The notes: generated from the letters alone by a model not told the origin. A stretch of 64,000 bases of DNA from Lentisphaerae bacterium RIFOXYA12_64_32 (GCA_001803235.1 MHBL01000385.1:1-64000); one strand, 5' to 3'; shown: positions 9,801 through 18,503, numbered from the stretch's first letter. Numbers and translations: made by a program.

Positions 9801-12530
9801 GCCCTCCAGTTCCTCCTGGTCTTCACGGACTGCTTTGAACTCATCGGGGCCGATGTTGAGGCACACTGCGGACACGCGCAGCAGGCTCTCGTTGTGGGGT
9901 GCGCCGAACAGGCAGGTGGGGAAGAAGATGGCGTCTGGCTCCAGGTACAGGACGTACTCACCGGCGTAGAACTGTTCGTAGAAGAAGCGTTTGGGGGCCG
10001 AGAACCCACGGACAAGCCGGGCTTCGACCCGGTCGTAGAGCTTCATCTTCTTGGGGTTCTCGGCCTTGAAGACATGGACCGGGGTGCAGCGGAAGACGAT
10101 GATACGGGTAAGTTCGCCGATCTGGTAGACCCGGACGTTTTCCGTCGGGTACTTTGCTTCATAGGCCAGGTCACGAGTCCACGTGATATCGCCGCTGACC
10201 GGGTCGGTGCGTGCGGCGTGGAACTGGACGGACATCCAGCGTTGTGCAAAGGCGTTACGGAAACGGAAACGTCCCAGTTCGTCACTCATCGTCAGCGGGT
10301 ACGGGTCCATCTGGGAACTCCAATAGCCGCCGCCGTTGCTGAAGTGCACCCAACTGGCCGGCGACCAGTAGCCGCTCACGAGTTGGACCACGCAGTTGGG
10401 CTCGCGGTGGTTGGGCACCACCGATGTGCCTCGGATCGAGGTAACCTGGCCGTCGAAGTCGCGCCCCCACACCGGCATGCTGATGGGCATAAATTTGGCC
10501 CCACCCAGGGCGATCTGCTCGATCCCCGCGACGGTGATGCGTGCCTGGTCGACGACATTGTCCCAGTTGATGTCTTTGGGCGTGTCTTTGATACAGCCGA
10601 CAAACTCGCGGTTGTCGCCCTTGGTGAGCAGGGCGAAGCTGGTGAAGCCGTTGAACACCATGGTGGCGGTGTGGAAGTATGTGATCTCGTAGTACAGGCC
10701 ACAGGCCTGCGTGTCGCCGTCCGGTACGACGCTCTGCATCTTGTCCTTGATCAGCGGATTGAGTTTCTCCTGGGCATACATGAACTGCATCAGGAACTCG
10801 CGGTCGGCGGGAACGCATCGGGCGGCCCACCAGTAGCCACCCGAGCCCACCACGAGTTGCTTGGTCTTGTCGGTGAAGTTGATCTCGATTCCAGCGACTT
10901 CGCGTTTGCCGTCCTTCCCACGGATCTCCTCGAAGATGGCGGCGTCCTGGGCGATCTGGCGGAGGTAGAAGCGGTTCCGTTTGATGCGAAACGTGATGCG
11001 CTCCTTCAGGGCTCGGATGTGTTCCGCGAGGTAGGCGTCGTAATTCGGTTCATCCATGGGCGGGCGGACAGCCGCGACGGCGCCCTCTACGGCGGGGGCG
11101 GCGTCGGGCTCGAAGTAATGAACGTAGCCGCCGCCGTGGGTCAGTTCGTACGGGCGGGCATTGACCAGGCTCTGGTAAACCTGCATTTTCTTGTTGGCGG
11201 CAAGGAAGGCCGCGAGTTCGCGCCCAGGCTTGGCGCCGCTGCGCAACCAGGCAACCTTAGCGGCGAGGGCCTCGTCCTCCGTCTTTGCCGCCCTGGCATC
11301 GAGGACGTAGGAAAGTTCCTGCCGGAAGAGGTCTTCCAGTTTGGATTTCCCCGCCCAGAAGGCGCGGTGCTGCGAGCGGGTGCGAACCGTGTCGAAGTAC
11401 AGGGGGGCAAGGCCTTCCAGTTCCATAAGCCGCGACAGTTCCTCCTCGAACTCCTTGCGTTCCTTGTCCCTTTGTTCGAGGACGTCTTTCGGCTTCGGTT
11501 GCGTGCCGAGTGCCCCGATGAGTTGTCGGCTGCCGGCGTTCGCCTGGCCGTGCCCGCCCTGGAGAAACAACACCACCTTGCGGCGGATCTTGTTGCGGTT
11601 TTTCGTCTGGGCGAGGTTCTCAGCCGTTAGCATTAACGACTGCAGGCCAATGGCTTGACGCGCTCCAGGCGCGATGTCGGGGATAGAACTCCAGGAATCG
11701 TAGTACGCCGACAGCAGTAGGGTCTCGTTGCGGACCTCGGCGAAGTTCGGATCCGGGTCGAGAACCGCAATGATGTTGCGGGCCGTGACCGGTGTCCAGT
11801 CGACCCGGCACTGCAGCGTGATGGCGCGGCCGACCAGGGACTTGGCGTCGCCCTCGACGTACAGCAGTGGCACGTTGACCGACGCGTGCGATTCCTTGCG
11901 CGTGAAGTGCCCGGGCTTGGTGTCGTCCGCCTTGTCATCGAAGTAGAGCACCGCGCGGGCGCCGAAGTTGGCGTAGTCCTCGAACCGTTCGCGGGCGCGC
12001 AGCAGCATGATGTTGCCGGCGCAATCATCGAGCGCGGCAATCTTGTCCTGATCGTCGGGTTGGCCCTTGAAGACGACTTTTCCTGTGATGCCGCTTGGAG
12101 GGATGGTATGGGTGCGGAGCCGGTTCGGGTACCAGGGATAGACCCTCATGTTGGGGATGGGCTCGCCGTCTTCGCCGAGGATGCGGCAGTCCAGGGTCTT
12201 GGGGACGACCACTTCGTGCTCCTGGATGAGGACCCGGTACCCGAGAGATTTCAACCGCTGGATGAGGTCGTCGGCGAGTTTGTCGCAGCCTTCCGAACCC
12301 GTGAATCGGTATCCGAATTTCAGGTACTGATCCAGGTCCTCCTGGAGGGTGGCCCCGGTAATGCGTTTCGCAATTTGGTCGTAATCGGGCGCTTCGGAGT
12401 AGGGGTTGGGGAGCAGTGCGTCGCGGGGCTTCATCGGCTGGTGGTAAACAAAACTCAGCACAATGATTCCGGCAACGGCCCAAAGCAGCGGACGGACCGT
12501 TTCCCACTTGATGTTCTTGATTCCCGCCAC
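6804..12530 (-). CDS. Giant fusion: degenerate M28-peptidase-like domain plus FtsX-type permease
   Basis: A 1908-residue protein. It has an N-terminal helix (about 12-28), then a PA-like insert and an M28-type fold (about 50-350), a large extracytoplasmic region with a carboxypeptidase-regulatory-like stretch (about 690-810), hydrophobic helices at about 1000-1095, and a first FtsX-like segment starting near MRKRKVRTALTATTL. A second periplasmic-like domain follows, then C-terminal FtsX helices (about 1615-1780) with SVYERRDEIYVYNAVGL, the coupling-loop motif, and a soluble tail. The M28 metal and catalytic residues are lost: AHYDS is AYYDS (275-279), GADD is GARQ (289-292) and the Glu-Glu motif is GGHG (325-328). 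The GTG start has GAGAGG eight bases upstream. It is probably a permease whose pseudo-enzyme binds rather than cuts peptide. Confidence 0.8.
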   Translation of the reverse strand: MAGIKNIKWETVRPLLWAVAGIIVLSFVYHQPMKPRDALLPNPYSEAPDYDQIAKRITGATLQEDLDQYLKFGYRFTGSEGCDKLADDLIQRLKSLGYRVLIQEHEVVVPKTLDCRILGEDGEPIPNMRVYPWYPNRLRTHTIPPSGITGKVVFKGQPDDQDKIAALDDCAGNIMLLRARERFEDYANFGARAVLYFDDKADDTKPGHFTRKESHASVNVPLLYVEGDAKSLVGRAITLQCRVDWTPVTARNIIAVLDPDPNFAEVRNETLLLSAYYDSWSSIPDIAPGARQAIGLQSLMLTAENLAQTKNRNKIRRKVVLFLQGGHGQANAGSRQLIGALGTQPKPKDVLEQRDKERKEFEEELSRLMELEGLAPLYFDTVRTRSQHRAFWAGKSKLEDLFRQELSYVLDARAAKTEDEALAAKVAWLRSGAKPGRELAAFLAANKKMQVYQSLVNARPYELTHGGGYVHYFEPDAAPAVEGAVAAVRPPMDEPNYDAYLAEHIRALKERITFRIKRNRFYLRQIAQDAAIFEEIRGKDGKREVAGIEINFTDKTKQLVVGSGGYWWAARCVPADREFLMQFMYAQEKLNPLIKDKMQSVVPDGDTQACGLYYEITYFHTATMVFNGFTSFALLTKGDNREFVGCIKDTPKDINWDNVVDQARITVAGIEQIALGGAKFMPISMPVWGRDFDGQVTSIRGTSVVPNHREPNCVVQLVSGYWSPASWVHFSNGGGYWSSQMDPYPLTMSDELGRFRFRNAFAQRWMSVQFHAARTDPVSGDITWTRDLAYEAKYPTENVRVYQIGELTRIIVFRCTPVHVFKAENPKKMKLYDRVEARLVRGFSAPKRFFYEQFYAGEYVLYLEPDAIFFPTCLFGAPHNESLLRVSAVCLNIGPDEFKAVREDQEELEGKGYLAADATFLYHPEDDLARSMSAINTRRELRYRKYNLLDEPTLQACEKARQLARDAQTLRDTGKHYEAFNKMKESLAYSMSVHPVIRDSKAEAVYGIVFYLMLLIPFAFFTEKLLFGDPDIRRQLLIVGVIFLAVFLALREIHPAFEIVRSSFMILLGFLTLILSLLVTFFVSSKFRSALMEYQKIVHGQQTVAEVTKTGAAFTGFVLGINNMRKRKVRTALTATTLVLITFVMICFTAVENDYVEVVYPIGKAPYTGIEVRRNTLSHLGTQTTVLVNAFENDFDVSVRLWDVAGLWGIMPLNKKMEVESYISPDEINNLPVTLVREVDGKTLKYTSAGSLGVGPAPDFKPDEFVLVTGRWPKTESEKSCVLPVTAARQLGITPEMLQGDGPYPTVSVQGRQLQVINLFDGAKLDTYRNRKDEPITPIDFPAEQLYKKREQEEKAAQRAAEAAAKTAAGPDAKPQPLTPQETKATEEPEHKPARLAAGGIVIFPKQRQPKPDSSFSNLKAKLRLPQKEPVNFDRMFITKIPSVPEDKKHQHYWFREDDPNTCFIPGRMAAELKITPEKVETSKVEIMHEGTVLTVKGIYDGRKFDQVHDLDGEVLAPYDVESIVGRPSEEGKQEDEMPEMMKRLSGDDIIICNNRSTTSGWHVPSIAINLDKLGSHKRVRELIDRYLEKTGAKAFYGIGDMSYFGARFRRPRGSNYLELLIPLLIASLTVLNTMRGSVYERRDEIYVYNAVGLNPFHIFFLFIAEACVYAVVGALGGYLVANFTGKLIRLVGWEAGLTINYSSIYAVMYSVVIMIAVLVSTWFPARAAARLAAPADAMKWRIPDPKNGVISFPLPFTFSYRDRVAIVAYLMAWFDEFGEGSSGKFHAAPPACRLERAGGQPATVVRVTTWLRPYDLGISQEACIHFRDDPVNEQAIAHLTLTHLSGDISSWQRANYLFLRLLRKQFLGWRVVPDEEKDAFLERARQMLQGGDEATGETAAKQAVVST

Positions 12531-12556
12531 GACGTCGGCCTCTCTGTGGAGGTTGC

Positions 12557-12650
12557 TTAGGCTGTTAGGCTGTAGGTTTCGGAGCTTGTGGGTTCGCCCG
12601 GGACCACGTCCCTGCGACCCGGTCTCGCCTTTCCTTAACTCCTACAGCCT
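12557..12650. repeat. Inverted GGCTGT-type repeats, second copy
   Basis: TTAGGCTGTTAGGCTGTAGG (12557-12576) is opposed by CCTACAGCC at 12641-12649. This spacer, before the giant permease gene, shares its repeat motif with 4461-4625. Confidence 0.7.
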
Positions 12651-12658
12651 TCCCATAC

Positions 12659-15307
12659 CTAGAAACAGTGCGGTACGCAGAACGTCTCGGTGTACCCGAA
12701 GATCTGCAGCGTCAGGCCGATGGCGTCCCACAGCAGGTAGGAACAGACGGCCCCAAGGAACATGCCGACAAAGAACGGCGTCATGGTCTTGCGCACGGTC
12801 ATGACACCGCCGGTCTTCAGTGTGATGTACTTGACGAGCATGGCCACAAACAGCGAGCCCCACACCATATTAATGAAGTAGGTATTGGCGAGGATATACC
12901 CGACCGGATGCAGGGGGAACCCGACCCAGGTGCTCTTGGCCACGAACAGAAGAATGGTGGTCACGAACGAGAAACCCAGAGCCCAGGTTCGCGGTTTGTC
13001 GAACACGTTTGTCATCGGCAGGTCGTTGTCCTTGGCATGTTGGTAACGCTGATCCTGGAAGGCGACCTCGCGGGTGACGAGTTGGATCTGGAACGCCTGG
13101 TTCGCCGCCCAGTCGCCGATGAACGACACATTCATGCCCCCTTTGCTGTAGCCGATGGAAAGCATGAAGTACCCGCCGAAGATCATGCCGCCCAAGGCGC
13201 CCAGGATGAGACCCTTGGCCACGCAGCGGGGATTGACGTTGAGCAGTCGGCTGAGCTGGAGCATTTCGACTTGGGTCGGTGCACACATCAGGTACGACGC
13301 CGAGCAGAGGAAGCCACCCGAAACGATCATGATGACGAACAGCTCGATCCCGAAAAGATACGTGCCGCCGATGGCGGTGAAGAGGATCAGCGGCGTGTAG
13401 GGCGTGATGTAGGTCCAGGGCGCGCCGCACTCGGTGCGGATGCGCGCCGTGGACAGGCCGCAGGCCAGGATGAAGACGGTATACAGCAGGCCTTTCCAGA
13501 ACCCGACCCCCACGTATTGCGTCCAGAAGCAGAGGAACAGCACGGACACGCACAGGAGCGCCGCCATCGCGCGGTAGCTCCATGCCTCGTCGGAGTCGTC
13601 GACTTCGTCGGCGCGGCCCATGATCCTGAGCAGGGCCGCCTTGAGGTGGCGGCGCGAGGCGTACAGCGCGATGCAGGCCAGCGCCAGGTAGGCGCCGGTG
13701 TGCTGCTCCTGCACAAACGGGAAGTCCACGATCGACTTCCAGCTCGGGAACATGTCTTCACGCAGGTAGTAGGGCAACTGGCAGACCAGGAAGCAGAGCA
13801 GGATGCTGCCGAGAAGTTCCAGTTCGATGAAGAAGGCGATGGGCAGGACGATCAGCGACAGGTTGAATGGGTGCCAGTAGAAACCGCGGAAGAATGAGTA
13901 CAGGGGCAGATTGTTCTCGAAGAACTTGGCCAGGTCAAGGTACATTCTCAGAGTCGGGAAGCGGAAATAATGGTGCAACCCCTGCGTCGCGATGATGAAC
14001 ATCGAGATGCCGAACCCGACCCACATGACACGTTTGCGGAACAGAGGAAAATACGTGCGCCCCTTCTCGTCCTCGGCCTGCTCGAGCAGTTCACGCGGGA
14101 AGATGAGCATGGGGAAAGAAAAACGCTCATTGTCCGCCCATTGGCGTCGCATCAGCACCATCATGGCGAGGAGGGCCAGGAAGAAGGCCATGATCAGACT
14201 GCCCCAGAGCAGCGCCGGCTGCAACCACGGCCCCAAGGGGATACCGCCCCGGATGCGGTGCAGGATACCGAGGGGGCTGAAGGCATGGTCAGGGCGGACG
14301 TCGACACGGGCGCGCTGGTTCAGCGGCAACTTGTCCAAGTCTGAGGCACGCACTTCTGTGCGCCCCTGGTACAGCGACTGGATCGCCTCGTTGTTGTAGA
14401 GCCGAATGTCCGTGAGCTGAACCCGGCCGGCGCCGCGGAACTCGAACACCAGGTCGGAGTACTCCTGCACTCGGTTGGGAATCAGGACTTTGGAGTGACA
14501 GTAGGACTCAAAGGCGCCCGGTGCCGAGAACGACTGACGCGTGTCGCGGTTGACGCTGTTGATGCTGAACTTGTCGTCCTGGTCGGTCAGCAGGTAGCAG
14601 TTCAGGAGGGTCCCGCCCTTGGCCCCCTCCATGCGGACCCGGTAGCTCACGTGGTAGTTCTCGCCCGGGACAAGGATGATCTTGCCGTCGCGAGAGACGG
14701 GGACGCGGCACTTGAACAGGAGCATTTCATCTTCCACGGTCCGCAGTGTGACGCAGCGCTTCAGCTTCTGCGGGTTATCCGGCAAGTCGTCGACCGTGAC
14801 GCGCTGCGGGTCGGGGAGTTGTTCCGCGACCGGGTCTTCGTCCTTGGTCGGGGCAATGGCGAGGCAGTAGCCGTCGAGCGGCGTCGCGGCGGCAAAATCC
14901 TTGTTCAGATTGAGCTGCGGGCCGTGGGGCCAGAGCTTGTCCGAGTAATGATGAAAAAGGACGGCTTGGTTGCCGTCGCGCGGGATGGTGTAGATCAGGC
15001 CGATGAACCGGTACCAGATGCCGTGGCCGACCCAGGGCGCGGCCACCAGCAGCATAGCGTAGATGACGATCAGTTCGCCGCGCGCCAACCGGAAACGTTT
15101 CTTCCAGCCCTCCAGCAGCAGCACAATGAAGAACAACCCCAGAAAGACTCCGACGCCTCCCACCGGCGGGGAGTTGTCGTTCAGGGCGGTTGGGTTGACT
15201 GAAATGACGTTGTGCCAGTGCGACCAGACGGCAAGGAAAGCAAGGCAGAAAAGGCCAACGGCACAGGAACGGGCATTGAAGCTGCGGCCGGGTTGATCGG
15301 GTCTCAC
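12659..15307 (-). CDS. DUF6785/DUF6784-type polytopic membrane protein
   Basis: About 882 residues with a dozen or more hydrophobic segments. It opens with a helix pair (VGVFLGLFFIVLLLEGW), then an extracytoplasmic domain of about 250 residues rich in beta strands, then the membrane core with ERFSFPMLIFPRELLEQ and the closing block KTGGVMTVRKTMTPFFVGMF, which are characteristic of the DUF6785/DUF6784 (OPT-like) proteins of PVC bacteria. I chose the GTG at 15307 because AAGGAG lies nine bases upstream (15317-15322); an upstream in-frame start at 15409 would add 34 residues without a ribosome site. It is the first gene of the minus-strand operon ending near 177. Function unknown; a transport or envelope role is inferred from its neighbours. 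Confidence 0.75.
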   Translation of the reverse strand: MRPDQPGRSFNARSCAVGLFCLAFLAVWSHWHNVISVNPTALNDNSPPVGGVGVFLGLFFIVLLLEGWKKRFRLARGELIVIYAMLLVAAPWVGHGIWYRFIGLIYTIPRDGNQAVLFHHYSDKLWPHGPQLNLNKDFAAATPLDGYCLAIAPTKDEDPVAEQLPDPQRVTVDDLPDNPQKLKRCVTLRTVEDEMLLFKCRVPVSRDGKIILVPGENYHVSYRVRMEGAKGGTLLNCYLLTDQDDKFSINSVNRDTRQSFSAPGAFESYCHSKVLIPNRVQEYSDLVFEFRGAGRVQLTDIRLYNNEAIQSLYQGRTEVRASDLDKLPLNQRARVDVRPDHAFSPLGILHRIRGGIPLGPWLQPALLWGSLIMAFFLALLAMMVLMRRQWADNERFSFPMLIFPRELLEQAEDEKGRTYFPLFRKRVMWVGFGISMFIIATQGLHHYFRFPTLRMYLDLAKFFENNLPLYSFFRGFYWHPFNLSLIVLPIAFFIELELLGSILLCFLVCQLPYYLREDMFPSWKSIVDFPFVQEQHTGAYLALACIALYASRRHLKAALLRIMGRADEVDDSDEAWSYRAMAALLCVSVLFLCFWTQYVGVGFWKGLLYTVFILACGLSTARIRTECGAPWTYITPYTPLILFTAIGGTYLFGIELFVIMIVSGGFLCSASYLMCAPTQVEMLQLSRLLNVNPRCVAKGLILGALGGMIFGGYFMLSIGYSKGGMNVSFIGDWAANQAFQIQLVTREVAFQDQRYQHAKDNDLPMTNVFDKPRTWALGFSFVTTILLFVAKSTWVGFPLHPVGYILANTYFINMVWGSLFVAMLVKYITLKTGGVMTVRKTMTPFFVGMFLGAVCSYLLWDAIGLTLQIFGYTETFCVPHCF

Positions 15308-15583
15308 ACCCCTGATCTCCTTCGCGGCGCCGCGCCCTCGGAAGCGGGCGGGCAGGGCCTCTGCCTGTGCACAGTTCGCAACACAACGGACAAGCGGTCG
15401 GTGTCGCAACCTGGCGACCGGATCGGGACGGCACGGGAGCCGTTGCGCTTAACACGTCGTAGATGCCTGCCTCGACCCCGTAGAATCCGCGTGCGAACGA
15501 CGCAATTTACCGCGCCAACCGTCGAGTGCAAGACGTCATTGGCAGGGGCGGCAGGAATTCGGGTTCCGGACGCCTCCGCTGGG

Positions 15584-17002
15584 CTACGGTGAGACTCCAG
15601 GCTTGGCCGGCGGGTAATGTTCGCCGACCCAGGCGAGGGCGGCGGCGCGGTCTTGGAGGATATTTTCGAGGTGCAAGTCGTCGACGGCACGGAGGATTTC
15701 GCCCAGGCGTGGGCCGGGGGAGAACCCCAGGGCGATGAGGTCGTGGCCGCTCAGGAGCGGTTTCGCCACCGGGGGGCGGGCCTTTTCCTCGAACCACGCG
15801 GCAGTGGCAAACTCGTAATGATCGAAAAGGCGGTGACTGCCGTCGCAGTCGAGTCGGTGCAGTTCGAGATCGAGCGGAAACAGGGGAGCCTGGACCAGGC
15901 GACGCCGTTTCGCTTCGCGCATGTCGCGGATGTGGGAGAATTTCATGTGCCGGCCGATGAGGGTGCCGACCGCATCGATGATACGGGCGGGGCGGCGCAA
16001 CCGGCCGAGCAGGTCGCGTGCGATCTCCGCGCCACGGCCGTCGTGGCAGTCGAAGCGGATACGGTCTTCGTACGTGATGGTCACGGGCTTGCCGACATCG
16101 TGAAGCAGGACGGCCCAGGCGAGGATTTCGGGTGCGTCCTCGTCGGTTCGGAGCGCTGCCACCACGGGTCGGTCATCCGACGCAGCCGAGTCCGTGGCGG
16201 TCTTCAGGGTCGCGTCCAGTCCGTCGAGCATGAGCAGGGTGTGGGTCAGGACGTCGCCTTCCGGGTGGTACTCCGGAGGCTGTGGCACGCCGCGCATGCG
16301 GGCGACTTCGGGCAAGGCGCTGTCGAGGAGTCCGGACGCTTCGAGAAGGCGCAGGGCTGGTCCGGCACTGCCTTCGCTGAACATCCGGACAAGTTCCTGA
16401 CCGACTCGCTCGCCGCTGACGGTCTTGACCAGGTCGCGGAGTTCGCGCATGGCGGCCAGGGTGGCCGGCTCGATGGTGAATCCGGTGCGGGCGGCAAAGC
16501 GGACGGCGCGGAGCAGGCGCAGGTGGTCTTCGCGGAAGCGCTGCCGTGGGTCGCCCACGGTGCGCAGAACCCGGCTGTAAATGTCCTGCTGGCCGCCGAC
16601 GAAGTCCAGGACGCGGTCAGCGTCCGGGTCGTAGAGCAGGGCGTTGATGGTGAAGTCGCGGCGCTTGACGTCCTCTTCGGCGTCGGTGAAGGCGACGTGG
16701 TCAGGTCGCCGCCCGTCGGTGTACGTGCCGTCGCCGCGGAACGTGGCCACCTGGTACTCGTGTTCATCCAGCACGACCAGGATGACGCCGAACGATTTGC
16801 CGACCGGCACGGTCCGTTCGAAGAGTGCCTCGACCGCATCGGGGCAGGCGCTGGTGGCGATGTCCCAGTCGTCGGGCTGCAGGTTCATGAGGTGGTCACG
16901 GACACAACCGCCCACCAAGTACGCCTCATGCCCAGCGGCCCGCAACCGGTGCAGGATGGCCAGGGCGTTCGGGTCGCAGTTCATGGGTGTTGTGGTGGAC
17001 AT
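15584..17002 (-). CDS. cca: CCA tRNA nucleotidyltransferase / poly(A) polymerase family
   Basis: A 472-residue class II nucleotidyltransferase that adds or repairs the 3' CCA end of tRNA. The catalytic head shows VGGCVRDHLM and the metal-binding DWDIATSA, then RRDFTINALLYDP, and the flexible-loop and neck motifs EDHLRLLRAVRFAARTGF. After the neck comes an HD domain (VLLHDVGKP, about 300 residues in), as in bacterial HD-containing enzymes. I prefer the ATG at 17002, preceded by GGAAAG, over the GTG at 17044. It is separated from the operon downstream by 276 bases and is divergent from the pseudopilin gene. Whether it adds CCA or only A cannot be decided by eye; a separate poly(A) polymerase would have to be looked for elsewhere. 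Confidence 0.92.
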   Translation of the reverse strand: MSTTTPMNCDPNALAILHRLRAAGHEAYLVGGCVRDHLMNLQPDDWDIATSACPDAVEALFERTVPVGKSFGVILVVLDEHEYQVATFRGDGTYTDGRRPDHVAFTDAEEDVKRRDFTINALLYDPDADRVLDFVGGQQDIYSRVLRTVGDPRQRFREDHLRLLRAVRFAARTGFTIEPATLAAMRELRDLVKTVSGERVGQELVRMFSEGSAGPALRLLEASGLLDSALPEVARMRGVPQPPEYHPEGDVLTHTLLMLDGLDATLKTATDSAASDDRPVVAALRTDEDAPEILAWAVLLHDVGKPVTITYEDRIRFDCHDGRGAEIARDLLGRLRRPARIIDAVGTLIGRHMKFSHIRDMREAKRRRLVQAPLFPLDLELHRLDCDGSHRLFDHYEFATAAWFEEKARPPVAKPLLSGHDLIALGFSPGPRLGEILRAVDDLHLENILQDRAAALAWVGEHYPPAKPGVSP

Positions 17003-17430
17003 CAAGCCGTTCTTTCCGCAACCCGTGTTGATCGCGTGGTCCACACGACATCGAACGATGTCATATCTGGCCCCGATCCATCCGCCACGACGGCTCGGGC
17101 TGCTGTTGCCCCTCCGAGAACGGCCATTCTTGCCACCCAGTGCAGGCTCAGAAATGTACGCACGGCATTAGTCCTTTGGTTATGTCCAAACATACACGCC
17201 TGCACGGGTAGCGTCCATGGAGTGAGCCGATCAGAAGTGGCGAACGACACGTCGACAGGGCGGGGCACACGAGGTTGGGGGCCATCTCCGGGCTTGGCTA
17301 TGCTCGGTGGCGCGCACTTCAGTTCCCAACTTGATTGGTGTCCCTCCCAGCGCTGTGCGCCGTGGCGATCGGCCTCATGGAGATCCGTTGAAGCCGCCGA
17401 TGGCGCATTCCCGGGACTGCAAAAACACTC
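17003..17430. other. Gene-free stretch between divergent genes
   Basis: I see no convincing gene here. Open frames on both strands have no ribosome site or recognisable product. The stretch should hold the promoter of the CCA-adding enzyme on the minus strand; the promoter for the plus-strand gene is annotated separately. Confidence 0.5.
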
Positions 17431-17459
17431 TTGCAAACTCGGGGGGTGACGCGTATATT
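17431..17459 (+). promoter_or_regulatory. Sigma-70-type promoter for the LamG pseudopilin gene
   Basis: TTGCAA (17431-17436) and TATATT (17454-17459) are separated by exactly 17 bases. The start of transcription would be near 17466, leaving a leader of about 150 bases before the ATG at 17619. Confidence 0.6.
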
Positions 17460-17618
17460 CGGCACACAAGGGCAGGGGCCGACAGTTATTGTGGACCCTG
17501 AGCGCGGGTCGCGATACGGGGTCGGTCTCCGGTGGATGTTATTCAGAGAGTTGAGTCCGTCGCCTCGGGTGCACAAGCACGGGGAACCTTCGTGACGATC
17601 GACCCATGGGGATCTTTC

Positions 17619-18503
17619 ATGAAATACCCACCAAACTCCTCCTCCGTTGCGATCGCGTCCCATGGACGCCGTTTCACGTTGATCGAGTTGCTGATGGTGA
17701 TTGCCATCATCGGCATCCTGACGACGATGGCGTTGCCGTCACTGCTGAGCGTGCGCCGTGACGCACGCTATGCCGCCTGGATGGCCAACAAGAAATCGAA
17801 TTCCACCGATGTGCGGTGCGTGGCGTACTACACGTTCGAAGACGGGTACGGGTCCAAGGCGGACAACATGGCCATGGCCGGAACAGTCGAGTCGTCGTTT
17901 GGCGCGGAGGAGTTCAACGGAACCGTCTTGTCGAATGGTGCGCCGTGCAGTTCGCAGTGGACCAAGGGGCGGTTCAGGAAGAAGAACTCCCTCTTTTTTG
18001 ATGGCGCCAACGTGTGCGTGGACTGCGGGAACAGCAAAGGCTGGAATACCTTGTTCAAGGACGCGGTAACGATCGAGACGTGGGTGTATCCGCAAAGCCT
18101 GAACTGGAACTGCATTTTCTCGCGTGAGTGGGGCTTGGCCCTGGTCGGCTCGATGTGGGGAACGATGGCGTATTTGGGAAACGGTGCGGCTGCATGGGGA
18201 TGGGCTCAGACTGAGGCGGCGCCCACGGAGCAGTGGACGCATGTTGCCATGGTTTACAACGGCGAAACGGTCACGATGTACATTAACGGCGAAGTACGAA
18301 ACTCCGGGTGGAATCCGAGCAACTATTCGGGTGGAGTCTCCTATTGTTTCCAGGAGCAAAACGCCACGATCGGGGCGACCTCCTTCGGGGGCGGCATGCA
18401 CGGCAACTACTGGCACGGAATCATCGACGAGGTGGCGATTTTCAAGGAAGCCCTTGATCCGGGCGAGATCCAGGCGAAGTACGATCAGGGCCGCTGGAAA
18501 TAG
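17619..18503 (+). CDS. Pseudopilin-like secreted protein with LamG domain
   Basis: A 294-residue protein with a type IV prepilin leader. Basic residues precede FTLIELLMVIAIIGILTTMA, where a prepilin peptidase would cut before the phenylalanine and methylate it; the helix is about residues 18-40. The rest is a concanavalin-like LamG/LamG_3 domain: a TFEDG strand, SLFFDGANVCVDCGN, VTIETWVYPQ, WTHVAMVYNGETVTMYING and IIDEVAIFKEAL, the usual closing strands. In PVC bacteria such proteins are exported by a type II/IV pilin-like machinery and may bind glycans. I chose the ATG at 17619, with GGGG about seven bases upstream, over an in-frame start at 17532. The membrane protein gene at 18572 follows closely. 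No secretion ATPase or prepilin peptidase gene is in the window. Confidence 0.85.
   Translation: MKYPPNSSSVAIASHGRRFTLIELLMVIAIIGILTTMALPSLLSVRRDARYAAWMANKKSNSTDVRCVAYYTFEDGYGSKADNMAMAGTVESSFGAEEFNGTVLSNGAPCSSQWTKGRFRKKNSLFFDGANVCVDCGNSKGWNTLFKDAVTIETWVYPQSLNWNCIFSREWGLALVGSMWGTMAYLGNGAAAWGWAQTEAAPTEQWTHVAMVYNGETVTMYINGEVRNSGWNPSNYSGGVSYCFQEQNATIGATSFGGGMHGNYWHGIIDEVAIFKEALDPGEIQAKYDQGRWK

Noticed and set aside
9762-11630. 622-residue open frame on the plus strand opposite the giant permease
   Set aside because: It is a long antisense frame caused by GC-rich third positions; it has no ribosome site, and no family motif, while the minus-strand frame has FtsX motifs throughout.
17532-17618. 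Upstream start for the LamG pseudopilin
   Set aside because: It would place 29 extra residues before the prepilin leader, which is normally short and basic.
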